A DNA stretch of 64,000 nt. It comes from Salmonella enterica subsp. houtenae serovar Houten (GTDB lineage Bacteria > Pseudomonadota > Gammaproteobacteria > Enterobacterales > Enterobacteriaceae). Positions 7,695 through 17,733 of the stretch are shown in pieces (positions within the stretch are counted from its first letter, which is position 1; each line of letters opens with the position of its first letter). Under the pieces are notes generated by a model. That model ran no database searches. It had not been told where the DNA came from and was given only the letters and a program-made list of their open reading frames with translations. A program made the translations under genes and the position numbers. The stretch covers positions 930,001 through 994,000 of the forward strand of contig LS483478.1 of assembly GCA_900478215.1 (NCBI GenBank). Direction: 5' to 3'.

Positions 7695-8495
7695 GATATT
7701 TATATATTCTCTTACAGGGTGAAAAGTTATAATAGTTAATACAAGCCGTTAGAACAGAATCTGCTGTGTCAGTAATTCTGCTGTTGTTAGTAACGGTCAG
7801 TTTGAGCTTTTATTATGAGCTTGATGTCGTATTCCATGGGCTCATATATATATATTCTCTACGTTGACATTTTATAATTTAGATTATGTCTGCGATTTCA
7901 AAAAAATGACGTGTTGGTAATAATAATTTTTATCACTAACTGTGACGATTAAACGGATGCTACCGTATGTCTTGTTGCAGAGAAAATCAGCGCCGGGCAT
8001 CTAAATATTTACATATTTAACTCGACCTCACTGTAATAGGGGGTGGTTTTGTAGCTATCTTACTGCATTTTTTTTGGGTGTAAATGCTGCTTATTATATC
8101 TTCATGTCTAATGGTCTGATAATTACACCATCAGAACCAATTCTACAGTGGATTCTCGCTAAATGGCCATTCATTGAAAGTTTAAAGATATAATTTGGCT
8201 TAGGCGTAAAAATATAAATGACAGATTGTTTCTGGTATTGCGCTTATTTTTATGTTTTTTTGAAGAATAATTATATCTCTTTTTCTTTACTTCCCATGGG
8301 TATTGCGTCAAAAGGGCAGTAAATTTGTGAGCAGTATCGTCCTCAAGCTAGCCTCAGGTAAGGTATGGATATTACGATGCAGGACAGATAAGAAGGCGTT
8401 AACGATGCTATCAAGCAAGCGTGATTGTTTGGGTTTATACCATCGAGGCTGATGGTTGCTATAGGAACGAATGGTATAAAAACATGAATAAAATG
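7695..8495 (-). promoter_or_regulatory. hilA leader and control region (no gene)
   Basis: This is about 800 AT-rich bases between the hilA start and the hilD terminator with no convincing ORF on either strand. In S. Typhimurium hilA has a leader of about 350 bases and HilD/HilC/RtsA sites upstream of the start of transcription, which would fall here at about 8040-8250. The block at 8089-8151 resembles the region upstream of hilD and is listed separately. I cannot place the promoter hexamers with certainty. Confidence 0.6.
8089..8151 (-). promoter_or_regulatory. Likely HilD/HilC/RtsA site of hilA, shared with hilD upstream region
   Basis: The block contains TGTAAATGC, then AATGGTCTGAT-N2-TTACACCA, AGAAC and TCTACAGTGG in order. 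The same words in the same order occur at 9789-9874 upstream of hilD, in the same orientation relative to the gene. Its distance of about 400-460 bases from the hilA ATG fits the known activator-binding area upstream of the hilA promoter in S. Typhimurium. Assignment to HilD/HilC/RtsA is an inference from that position and from the duplication. Confidence 0.55.
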
Positions 8496-8524
8496 CCGGC
8501 TTTAGACCACAGGGTTAAAGCCGG
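8496..8524 (-). terminator. hilD 3' UTR terminator
   Basis: CCGGCTTTA (8496-8504) and TAAAGCCGG (8516-8524) form a perfect 9-bp stem with an 11-base loop. On the - strand the stem is followed by CATTTTATTC, a U-rich tail. It lies about 300 bases beyond the hilD stop, which agrees with the roughly 310-base hilD 3' UTR described in S. Typhimurium as a target for post-transcriptional control. Confidence 0.75.
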
Positions 8525-8795
8525 AAGGAGATAGTTTCATCTGGACAGATTCTCACGCTGTGAATAAGGTAATATTGGTTTACCAGTCATCATGACGATG
8601 ACGAGTTCACAAAAATTGCGTTGTATAATCAGCCTTGCTTTAAATTTCCAGAGATAACAGTGCAGGCTGTCTTCCGGACAGAACAATGATATTGAATAAC
8701 CTCCAGTCCTATTATGGCGTTTTATGAAGTGTTCAGAATTTTAAATTATTAAGATTTTAATAAAAATATTTTCTTGAGTGATACAACCAAAAATG

Positions 8796-9725
8796 TTAGT
8801 GATTCGCCATTTTAATGAATGTTGATGGTGTAGTTTTAAAATATTTTTTGAAACATTGAATGAAGTAGGACGTGCTGTCATAACCACATTTTAATGCTAC
8901 AGAATTGACATTATGGTTGCCTATGCGTAAAAGCTTTGCTGCCTGATTCATTCTTGCAGATAAGTAGATGTCACTAAAGCTGGTACCTTCTTCTGCAAGT
9001 TTACGTTTGAGTGTTGATGTACTCATAAATATATGCTCGGCAATATCCGGAAGTTTCCACTGCCTACCTGGTGAGGAAGATATAATATTGTACACACGCT
9101 CCTTTAACGTTATCTGAGCCGAACTAAGGATGATCTCATAACTTTCCGGGAGTCGGAGGAAAGCGGTAAGCAGGAACAGCAGAAAATAAGGAATTAGTTC
9201 TTCATTTTCAATACAACTTCGGTTGTTACAGTTACTGCAACCTTTGCTTGTATCCTTAGTACAGGAGAATGCTGTTTTCAGATGTTCAAATACCTCTCTT
9301 CTGGCAGGAAAGTCAGACGTATAGAAGATTTTCTGCGCTTTCTCTGTGGGTATTGCCCTTTTGATTTGCTGCTCATTCGGGATAAGCGCATAGAGGTCGC
9401 CAAGTCGTTGCGTCGGTATCTCGAGTATATCGAAATCCATGTGGCCATTGACCTCTTCAAGCGTCACGCTAACGACTTGCTCCTTTTTGAGCACCAACAT
9501 CCCAGGCTCTTCACAGTAAATCGTATCGTGATTATTACTAATCGTCAGTTTTCCGCTACGAAAGCAAACTAAAGTGAAACTGCTTACATAAAGATTTTTT
9601 ATGGTGATCTGCTGAGTCTGGCTTTTAATTTGCTGCCTGGTATTCGTCAAAAGTGATTTTAATTTCTGTAAGTTATCTGCGGCAGGACGCTGATGACTAT
9701 TACTTACAAAGGTTACATTTTCCAT
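8796..9725 (-). CDS. hilD: HilD AraC-type activator of SPI-1
   Basis: HilD has 309 residues. The N-terminal part is a cupin-like regulatory domain with a cysteine cluster CSNCNNRSC near residues 165-173. The C-terminal 100 residues carry two AraC helix-turn-helix motifs (WKLPDIAEHIFMSTSTLKRKL and VNSVALKCGYDSTSYFIQCF). It activates hilA, hilC, rtsA and its own gene and integrates invasion signals. The start is ATG at 9725; the gene is divergent from prgH. It has an unusually long 3' untranslated region of about 300 bases ending in the 8496-8524 hairpin. It is nearly identical to the S. Typhimurium protein, unlike the more divergent effectors. Confidence 0.97.
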   Translation of the reverse strand: MENVTFVSNSHQRPAADNLQKLKSLLTNTRQQIKSQTQQITIKNLYVSSFTLVCFRSGKLTISNNHDTIYCEEPGMLVLKKEQVVSVTLEEVNGHMDFDILEIPTQRLGDLYALIPNEQQIKRAIPTEKAQKIFYTSDFPARREVFEHLKTAFSCTKDTSKGCSNCNNRSCIENEELIPYFLLFLLTAFLRLPESYEIILSSAQITLKERVYNIISSSPGRQWKLPDIAEHIFMSTSTLKRKLAEEGTSFSDIYLSARMNQAAKLLRIGNHNVNSVALKCGYDSTSYFIQCFKKYFKTTPSTFIKMANH

Positions 9726-9788
9726 ATTATCCCTTTGTTGATGTTATTTTAATGTTCCTAACTTGTATCCTACTGAAAAAATCTGAGT

Positions 9789-9874
9789 TGTAAATGCCCT
9801 TTATTAGCAGGTGTTGGTAATGGTCTGATTGTTACACCAAAAGAACTCAAATTTGGGTAATTTATCTACAGTGG
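9789..9874 (-). promoter_or_regulatory. hilD upstream activator region
   Basis: 64-149 bases upstream of the hilD ATG lies a block that shares, in order, TGTAAATGC, TAATGGTCTGATTGTTACACC, AGAAC and TCTACAGTGG with the hilA upstream block. In S. Typhimurium hilD is auto-activated and also bound by HilC and RtsA at this place. The spacer is the divergent hilD/prgH region, so it may also affect prgH. Confidence 0.5.
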
Positions 9875-9955
9875 TTTAAGCCACAACGTGGACGATGGTT
9901 CTTTTAATATGTGTTGAGACGCATTATACAGAATAAATTGATTTTATTTCTCACT

Positions 9956-9972
9956 TTTCATTCTATTTCCAT
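9956..9972 (+). promoter_or_regulatory. HilA box of prgH
   Basis: TTTCAT-TCTAT-TTCCAT: two hexamers fitting the TTKHAT pattern, five bases apart, about 70-85 bases upstream of the prgH ATG. This is the arrangement described for HilA boxes at the prgH and invF promoters. Confidence 0.7.
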
Positions 9973-10040
9973 CAGGAATCTCTGTGTCCTGCGCTGTACT
10001 CTGCTGCTATCGAGAACGACAGACATCACTAACAGTATAT

Positions 10041-11219
10041 ATGGAAACATCAAAAGAGAAGACGATAACAAGCCCTGGGCCATACATAGTTCGATTACTT
10101 AACAGCTCACTGAACGGCTGTGAGTTTCCATTGCTGACTGGCCGAACACTGTTTGTAGTAGGTCAGAGTGATGCGCTCACTGCTTCAGGCCAGCTCCCTG
10201 ATATACCTGCTGATAGCTTTTTTATCCCGCTGGACCATGGCGGAGTAAATTTTGAAATCCAGGTGGATACCGATGCGGACGAAATTATACTCCATGAGCT
10301 AAAAGAAGGAAATTCTGAATCTCGTCCTGTGCTATTAAATACGCCAATACAGGTCGGTGAGTTGCGTATCCTGATTCGTCCGGAAAGCGAGCCATGGGTG
10401 CCCGAGCAGCCTGAGACGTTAGAAACGTCTGAAAAAAAGAGCGAGCTGCGTTTTAAAAACGGAATTGTAGCCGCACTGGCTGGTTTCTTCATATTGGGGA
10501 TTGGGACAGTAGGGACGTTATGGATACTTAACTCGCCGCAGCGGCAAGCCGCAGAACTCGATTCGTTGTTGGGCCAGGAGAAGGAACGCTTTCAGGTGTT
10601 GCCAGGAAGCGACAAAATGCTCTATGTCGCTGCGCAAAATGAAAGGGATACGCTATGGGCGCGTCAGGTCTTAGCCAGAGGCGATTATGATAAAAATGCG
10701 CGAGTAATTAACGAAAACGAAGAGAATAAGCGTATCTCTACCTGGCTGGATACTTATTATCCACAGCTGGCTTATTATCGTCTTCATTTCGATGAACCGC
10801 GTAAACCGGTTTTTTGGTTAAGCCGCCAGCGAAACAATATGAGCAAAAAAGAGATCGAGGTTTTAAGTCAAAAGCTGAGAACACTAATGCCATACGCGGA
10901 TTCGGTTAACATCACGTTGATGGACGATGTTACCGCAGCAGGCCAGGCGGAAGCGGGGCTAAAGCAACAGGCGCTACCTTATTCCCGCAGGAATCATAAA
11001 GGCGGCGTAACGTTTGTTATTCAGGGAGCGCTCGATGATGTAGAAATACTCAGAGCTCGTCAATTTGTCGATAGTTATTACCGGACATGGGGAGGACGCT
11101 ATGTGCAATTTGCTATCGAATTAAAAGATGACTGGCTTAAAGGGCGCTCATTTCAGTACGGGGCGGAAGGTTATATCAAAATGAGCCCAGGCCATTGGTA
11201 TTTCCCAAGCCCACTTTAA
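10041..11219 (+). CDS. prgH: PrgH inner-membrane ring protein (SctD)
   Basis: PrgH forms the larger inner-membrane ring of the SPI-1 needle complex with PrgK. The start chosen is ATG 10041 (METSKEKTIT), giving 392 residues like S. Typhimurium; the open frame from 9984 adds 19 residues with no homology that I know. Residues about 10-120 form the cytoplasmic FHA-like domain, about 142-163 are the single membrane helix (GIVAALAGFFILGIGTVG), and about 170-360 are the periplasmic ring-building domains. It is the first gene of prgHIJK-orgABC and is controlled by the HilA box upstream. Confidence 0.97.
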   Translation: METSKEKTITSPGPYIVRLLNSSLNGCEFPLLTGRTLFVVGQSDALTASGQLPDIPADSFFIPLDHGGVNFEIQVDTDADEIILHELKEGNSESRPVLLNTPIQVGELRILIRPESEPWVPEQPETLETSEKKSELRFKNGIVAALAGFFILGIGTVGTLWILNSPQRQAAELDSLLGQEKERFQVLPGSDKMLYVAAQNERDTLWARQVLARGDYDKNARVINENEENKRISTWLDTYYPQLAYYRLHFDEPRKPVFWLSRQRNNMSKKEIEVLSQKLRTLMPYADSVNITLMDDVTAAGQAEAGLKQQALPYSRRNHKGGVTFVIQGALDDVEILRARQFVDSYYRTWGGRYVQFAIELKDDWLKGRSFQYGAEGYIKMSPGHWYFPSPL

Positions 11220-11242
11220 CTTAACGCAAATAAGGAATAAGT

Positions 11243-11482
11243 ATGGCTAATTGGTCAGGTTATCTGGATGAAGTCTCTGCGAAATTTGATACAGGCGTTG
11301 ATGATTTGCAAAAACAGGTGACAGAATCGCTGGATAAATTAGCAGCAAAACCCTCTGATCCGGCGTTACTGGCGGCGTATCAGAGCAAACTCTCGGAATA
11401 TAACTTGTACCGTAACGCGCAATCGAACACGGTAAAAGTCTTTAAGGATATTGATGCTGCCATTATTCAGAACTTCCGTTAA
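11243..11482 (+). CDS. prgI: PrgI needle subunit (SctF)
   Basis: PrgI is the 79-residue helical-hairpin protein that polymerises into the external needle. The WSGYL motif at the N-terminus, the P-S-D-P turn (residues 36-39) and the C-terminal helix DIDAAIIQNFR are the family hallmarks. The copy is one residue shorter than the 80-residue S. Typhimurium protein (MANWSGYL against MATPWSGYL from memory) and has several N-terminal-helix substitutions, while the C-terminal half is unchanged. AAGGAATAAGT precedes the ATG. It lies 23 bases after prgH. Confidence 0.97.
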   Translation: MANWSGYLDEVSAKFDTGVDDLQKQVTESLDKLAAKPSDPALLAAYQSKLSEYNLYRNAQSNTVKVFKDIDAAIIQNFR

Positions 11483-11500
11483 TTAGTTATAAGGTGGATT

Positions 11501-13132
<1,632 letters not shown>

Positions 13133-13775
13133 GGGGATACTGATAAAGCGTAAAACGCTGGAACGTTATTTTTCTATTGAGAGATTAGAACAGCAGGCGC
13201 ATCAACGGGCTAAGCGTATTTTGCGGGAGGCGGAAGAAGAGGCGAAGACTTTGCGGATGTATGCCTACCAGGAAGGTTACGAGCAGGGAATGATAGACGC
13301 GTTACAGCAGGTCGCAACTTATCTTACTGATAGTCAAACAATGGCCTGGAAATGGATGGAAAAAATACAGATTTATGCCCGAGAGCTATTTTCAGCAGCA
13401 GTCGACCATCCAGAAACGCTTTTAACCGTATTGGATGAGTGGCTGAGAGATTTTGATAAGCCGGAGGGGCAGCTTTTTTTAACACTGCCTGTTAATGCGA
13501 AAAAAGATCACCAAAAACTGATGGTGTTGCTTATGGAGAACTGGCCTGGCACTTTTAACCTTAAATATCATCAGGAGCAGCGCTTTATCATGAGTTGCGG
13601 CGATCAGATCGCAGAGTTTTCGCCTGAACAATTTGTTGAAACGGCGGTAGGCGTCATTAAGCATCATCTTGATGAACTTCCACAAGACTGCCGTACAATT
13701 TCTGATAGCGCCATCAACGCATTTATTGATGAGTGCAAGATAAAAACGCAAGCATCGTAAAATGGAGGTTATGAG

Positions 13776-14234
13776 ATGATACCAGGTACGATTCCGACTT
13801 CTTATGTGGTCCCGGCAGCGAATACTGACGCGACGGGTAACAGTGTTGTTTCGTTGAGCGCCAGGGCGGCTACGTTGAATAATGTAAATAGCGCGCGTTT
13901 AAGCGACGGCGGTGACATTGATCTTTATGATGCGTTCTACCAGACGCTTTTGTCGCTTCCTGAGTCAGCCTCTTCTGAAACGCTTAAAGATATCATTTAT
14001 CAAGAGATGAATGCATTCAAAGACCCCAAAAGTGGTGATTCTGCATTTGTCTCATTTGAGCAGCAAACGGCTATGCTACAAAATATGCTGGGAAAAGTTG
14101 AGTCGGGTAGCCGTTTATATGAGGCTTTAAATGGAGTATTAGTCGGCACGATGAACGCACAGTCACAAATGACCTCCTGGATGCAGGAGGTTATTTTATC
14201 AGGCGGAGAAAACAAAGAGTCAATTGACTGGTAA
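13776..14234 (+). CDS. orgC: OrgC secreted needle-assembly factor
   Basis: OrgC is a 152-residue protein, last in prgHIJK-orgABC. In S. Typhimurium it is an early type III substrate reported to promote PrgI polymerisation. GGAGG lies 7 bases before ATG 13776. The N-terminus is Ser/Thr/Ala-rich (MIPGTIPTSYVVPAANTDAT), typical of a type III secretion signal, and the C-terminal part (QSQMTSWMQEVILSGG) is helical. No enzymatic motif is visible. Confidence 0.9.
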   Translation: MIPGTIPTSYVVPAANTDATGNSVVSLSARAATLNNVNSARLSDGGDIDLYDAFYQTLLSLPESASSETLKDIIYQEMNAFKDPKSGDSAFVSFEQQTAMLQNMLGKVESGSRLYEALNGVLVGTMNAQSQMTSWMQEVILSGGENKESIDW

Positions 14235-14578
14235 GTCCCTCATTACTGGCGATTTGTGATAAGGTATGGTGTATACATCAGCGAATTGTGCGGGTGATTC
14301 ACCATGCTAACACTGCTATCTTGCTGATAAATATAGATTATTCTGGCGTTTATCTGTCTTTTTATCCTGATAAATTATATTAATATTGTAAATATATATT
14401 GCAATAGTGTGCATAAAGTTTATAAAAGTATCTCTTTGTGAATAAAACAGTGCGCCCTGGAATGTAATTTTTGGCTACAATAATAAAATAATTGGATTTA
14501 AATCATCTTTATGAGTTTTAATTACTTCTTTATAAGAATATAACGATTTTAAGTTCTTTATAGCGTACAGGATAAAAT
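14235..14578 (+). promoter_or_regulatory. hilC upstream region
   Basis: 344 very AT-rich bases between orgC and hilC without an ORF. They must hold the hilC promoter and, by analogy with S. Typhimurium, HilD/HilC/RtsA binding sites, but I find no copy of the hilA/hilD block here. No clear terminator for orgC is visible. Confidence 0.5.
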
Positions 14579-15466
14579 ATGGTATTGCCTTCAATGAATA
14601 AATCAGTTGAGGCTATTAGCAATAATCACCTTCAACAGTCGAGCAAAGTTTCATTAATAAATGGATTAGCTGATGTAAGAGACTATTATGTCGCAAACTG
14701 CGTATTAATCAAACTTAATAAAGGCAGTTTGCGAATTGAAAATGAGTTTGGAGAGTTCATCGAGCAGTCTGCACCGTGTTTATTTTTATTGGAAAAAGAT
14801 CAAACGATAACATTTAGCATGAGCGAAATTGAGGGGCATATTGATTTTTCTTCACTGGAGGTTTCCTATGATTTAATGCAGAAATTCTATAAAGTCTTTT
14901 ACAGTACAAGAAATTATAATGACAGAGAGTTATCATTAAAAACGAAGCCGAAGCACTTTTTCCATGCTGAGCTGTTGCCCGGGATGAGCGATACGTTTGA
15001 CTCGATTTTGCATGGTGTGGCGTGTCCACGGGTTTGTAGTAATGTGAGTATTGATGATCATGATTATTCATATTACTCATTGATGTATCTTATATCGGCA
15101 TTTGTACGCAAACCCGGTGGGTTTGACTTCCTTGAGCGGGCAATAAAAATTACGACAAAAGAAAAAGTTTATAACATTATTATCAGTGATATCACCCGTA
15201 AATGGTCACAGGCTGAGGTAGCAGCAAAGCTGTTTATGAGCGTATCAAGTCTGAAAAGAAAATTGGCTGCTGAAGAGGTGAGTTTTAGCAAAATATACCT
15301 GGATGCCCGTATGAATCAGGCTATAAAATTGTTACGTATGGGCGCTGGAAATATCTCACAAGTCGCGACGATGTGTGGCTATGATACGCCTTCTTATTTT
15401 ATCGCTATTTTTAAACGGCATTTTAAAATTACACCGCTTAGCTTTATGCGTACAATGAACCATTAA
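14579..15466 (+). CDS. hilC: HilC AraC-type activator
   Basis: HilC (SirC) is a 295-residue AraC/XylS-family regulator, paralogous to HilD and RtsA. The C-terminal 100 residues hold the double helix-turn-helix (WSQAEVAAKLFMSVSSLKRKL and ISQVATMCGYDTPSYFIAIF), closely similar to HilD in the same region. It binds the hilA, hilC and hilD upstream regions and amplifies SPI-1 expression. The start MVLPSMNKSVE at 14579 has GTACAGGATAAAAT upstream; an in-frame ATG five codons later is an alternative. Its length equals the S. Typhimurium protein. Confidence 0.97.
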   Translation: MVLPSMNKSVEAISNNHLQQSSKVSLINGLADVRDYYVANCVLIKLNKGSLRIENEFGEFIEQSAPCLFLLEKDQTITFSMSEIEGHIDFSSLEVSYDLMQKFYKVFYSTRNYNDRELSLKTKPKHFFHAELLPGMSDTFDSILHGVACPRVCSNVSIDDHDYSYYSLMYLISAFVRKPGGFDFLERAIKITTKEKVYNIIISDITRKWSQAEVAAKLFMSVSSLKRKLAAEEVSFSKIYLDARMNQAIKLLRMGAGNISQVATMCGYDTPSYFIAIFKRHFKITPLSFMRTMNH

Positions 15467-15851
15467 TTTGTGAAATTATTTTAAGCGTTACTATCTGTTT
15501 GCGTTATAGATACCGAAATATTTTTCTTAATCGTAGTGTATATTCCTGTATCGCTACACCAGTGATATGCAGTTGATAAAAGAGAATCGAAAGTGTTAAT
15601 TGTCAGACATACTGACCACAAGGCGTCGGGCAATCGTTGCACTCTAAGAGATTTCAGTAAAGTAAAACAGAAAATTTAATCATTATCAGATTTGTAAAAG
15701 GAATTCATTTCGGTAACGGCATTGCGCATGTAATAACGTATCAAGTCTTATTACATTTGTAGCAAGAGGGCGTTATCCACTTGCGCAGTAGCCGCCCAGG
15801 AAGAAAAATCATTACCGAAACTGTGGTCAGTTTTCAAAAAAGGATAATTCA
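15467..15851 (+). promoter_or_regulatory. hilC-sprB spacer with palindromic element
   Basis: 385 AT-rich bases without a gene. A central palindrome ATGTAATAA / TTATTACAT (15728-15736 and 15748-15756) lies inside longer flanking inverted repeats TTTCGGTAA (15708-15716) and TTACCGAAA (15812-15820). An AAAAAGGA ribosome site for sprB is at its end. Promoter hexamers are not clear. Confidence 0.5.
15708..15820. repeat. Nested inverted-repeat element upstream of sprB
   Basis: 113 bases bounded by TTTCGGTAA and TTACCGAAA, with an internal 9-bp perfect hairpin (loop 11) and a TTGCGCA word on both sides of it (15722-15728 direct, 15780-15787 direct). It could be a small non-autonomous element or a regulatory RNA/operator structure; no target-site duplication is evident. 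Confidence 0.4.
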
Positions 15852-16607
15852 ATGAAAAATGTAATTATTTACGGTATTAACTGGACTAATTGTTATGCCC
15901 TTCAGTCTATTTTTAAGCTAAAATATCCGGAAAAGCGCGTTAAAACGTGTAACTCATTAACCGCACTTTTGCATTCTATATCCGATATGCCGGACGCCGG
16001 GCTGATTTTAGCTTTGAACCCGCATGAGCATGTTTATCTTTTTCATGCGTTGCAGGCGCGGTTGCAGAGCCGTAAAGTTTTGGTAGTGGCAGATCGCTTA
16101 TATTATATCGATCGCTGTGTGCTGCAATATTTTGGCGTTATGGATTATATTTTAAAAGACGAGCTATCCTGCGCTATCCGCTCGGATCGAGAAAAGCTCC
16201 GTCTTCCGGAGGCTTGGTTGCGTTTCTGCCTCAGGCCACAAAAGAAAACCATGGCTGCTACGTATGATTTTAATGCCGGTGAGACGCCGGAAGAGGTATT
16301 GTTTAATATCAATCAATACGCCTGGTGGAATCTACCTCCCGGCGTCACTCAGGCGAAATATGCGCTGCTGATATTATTATCCTCCGGACATCCGGCAATT
16401 GAACTGGCGAAAAAATTTGGTCTGGGAATAAAAACCGTTAGTATTTATCGTAAGAAGGTGATGTATCGTTTGGGGATGGACTCTTCACCGCTATCTCTGT
16501 TCCGGGGACTGAAATTAGACGCGCATTTACAGCGTACTGCTTTTGCACATAACCATAGCGTACCGGACGATAATTGCTCGTTACCGATGGCGGTAGGAAT
16601 GCGTTAA
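15852..16607 (+). CDS. sprB: SprB LuxR-type regulator
   Basis: SprB is a 251-residue transcription factor with a pseudo-receiver-like N-terminal region (about 1-120) and a LuxR/NarL helix-turn-helix near residues 165-215 (TQAKYALLILLSSGHPAIEL then AKKFGLGIKTVSIYRKKVMYRL). In S. Typhimurium it is induced by HilA and connects SPI-1 to SPI-4 (siiA activation) with weak repression of hilD. The start ATG 15852 has AAAAAAGGATAATTCA before it. In S. Typhimurium avrA lies between this gene and the sit operon; here there are only 277 bases. Confidence 0.92.
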   Translation: MKNVIIYGINWTNCYALQSIFKLKYPEKRVKTCNSLTALLHSISDMPDAGLILALNPHEHVYLFHALQARLQSRKVLVVADRLYYIDRCVLQYFGVMDYILKDELSCAIRSDREKLRLPEAWLRFCLRPQKKTMAATYDFNAGETPEEVLFNINQYAWWNLPPGVTQAKYALLILLSSGHPAIELAKKFGLGIKTVSIYRKKVMYRLGMDSSPLSLFRGLKLDAHLQRTAFAHNHSVPDDNCSLPMAVGMR

Positions 16608-16756
16608 ATCATAATTTATTTGACGATAATTCTCTTGTATTACGTATAGTTATAAATTGTTTTTATACTCAGATATTACAGTGCTGATGAGTAATAATCA
16701 CATTATGCTGGGTTAGCCAAACTCTGAAAAAATTTTCGAAACAGGAAAAATATGAG

Positions 16757-16780
16757 GCGTAAAGCAGCTCATCTTTACGC
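16757..16780 (-). terminator. Possible sit operon terminator
   Basis: GCGTAAAG (16757-16764) and CTTTACGC (16773-16780) form a perfect 8-bp stem with an 8-base loop. On the - strand a T-run (ATTTTTCC) begins about five bases after the stem. It lies about 105 bases beyond the sitD stop. The U-tract is displaced, so the call is tentative. Confidence 0.45.
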
Positions 16781-16884
16781 TTGTTGCAAAGAGATTTAAA
16801 GATAGCTGCTTACCATACTGACCAACAACAGATATATGATGGTTTTCTACTACAACGGCCGTATTTATTTTCTGAAAGCTGCTT

Positions 16885-17733
16885 TTAACCGTGCGCCTCT
16901 GGTACGATTTCATTACGCCTGTCGCGCCATGTTGCGTAAATAAATGCTGCAATAAATACGATGGCAAACAATACGACAATGGTCGGCGCTGGCGCGCTAT
17001 CAAGATAAAATGACAGATAGACGCCCGCAAAAGCGGTAATCACTGACAGACTAACTGCTAATCCCAGCGCGCGCGCAAAGCGTCGCGTCAGCAAAATGGC
17101 AATTGCGCCGGGGGCGATAAGCAGTGAGATAGACAGAATAATGCCCACCGATTTCAGCGTGGCGACGATAGTTAGCGCAATCATACATAGCAGGCCATAA
17201 TGCAGTAGCGTGGTATTTAGCCCACTAGCTTTCGCCTGGTGCGGGTCAAAAGCGTGTAGCAGAAGATCTTTCCATTTCAGCCCAATGATTAATGCAATAC
17301 CCAGCGCAATGACCGACGTTTGTGCTATATCCCCCAGCGATACGCCCAGCATATCGCCAAACAGGATGTGATCCAGATGCACTTCTGATTGAATAGAAAC
17401 ATAGAGCACCAGACCTGCGCCAAACATCCCGGAAAAGACGATGCCCATCACCGTATCACGTTTGATGCGGCTGTTATCGTCCAGATAACCGGTCGCGATA
17501 GCGCAAAATAATCCGGCAATGAAAGCGCCAATCGCCAGGGGAATCCCTACAATATATGCCAGTACGACCCCGGGGAATACCGCATGACTCATTGCGTCGC
17601 CCATTAATGCCCAGCCTTTTAACACTAAAAATACGGACAGCAAAGCGCAGGGAATCGCCACAATAACCGAAACCATAAGGGCGTTCACCATAAAATCAAA
17701 CTGAAATGGCTCCAGTAACGTTGTTAAGAACAT
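16885..17733 (-). CDS. sitD: SitD manganese/iron ABC permease
   Basis: SitD is a 282-residue inner-membrane permease of the ABC-3 family with about eight predicted helices. It pairs with SitC to move Mn(II)/Fe(II) through the membrane. The GDAMSHAVFPGVVLAYI segment near residues 45-60 is the family signature, shared in position with SitC (GDALSHSIVPGVAG). It is the last gene of sitABCD, overlapping sitC by 10 bases. The tail after the last helix is short and charged (RDRRNEIVPEAHG). Confidence 0.95.
   Translation of the reverse strand: MFLTTLLEPFQFDFMVNALMVSVIVAIPCALLSVFLVLKGWALMGDAMSHAVFPGVVLAYIVGIPLAIGAFIAGLFCAIATGYLDDNSRIKRDTVMGIVFSGMFGAGLVLYVSIQSEVHLDHILFGDMLGVSLGDIAQTSVIALGIALIIGLKWKDLLLHAFDPHQAKASGLNTTLLHYGLLCMIALTIVATLKSVGIILSISLLIAPGAIAILLTRRFARALGLAVSLSVITAFAGVYLSFYLDSAPAPTIVVLFAIVFIAAFIYATWRDRRNEIVPEAHG

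Noticed and set aside
7695..8795. Possible gene in the hilA-hilD spacer
   Set aside because: No ORF of useful length with a ribosome site; the region fits the hilA leader and control region and the hilD 3' UTR.
9984..10040. Upstream in-frame extension of prgH
   Set aside because: The 19 extra residues are not PrgH-like, and ATG 10041 gives the family start METSKEKTIT and the standard 392 residues.
13479..13751. 90-residue ORF antisense to orgB
   Set aside because: It has no ribosome site or recognisable domain and lies fully within a well-supported gene.
16608..16884. avrA remnant
   Set aside because: I compared the spacer in all frames with what I remember of AvrA and found no matching segment.
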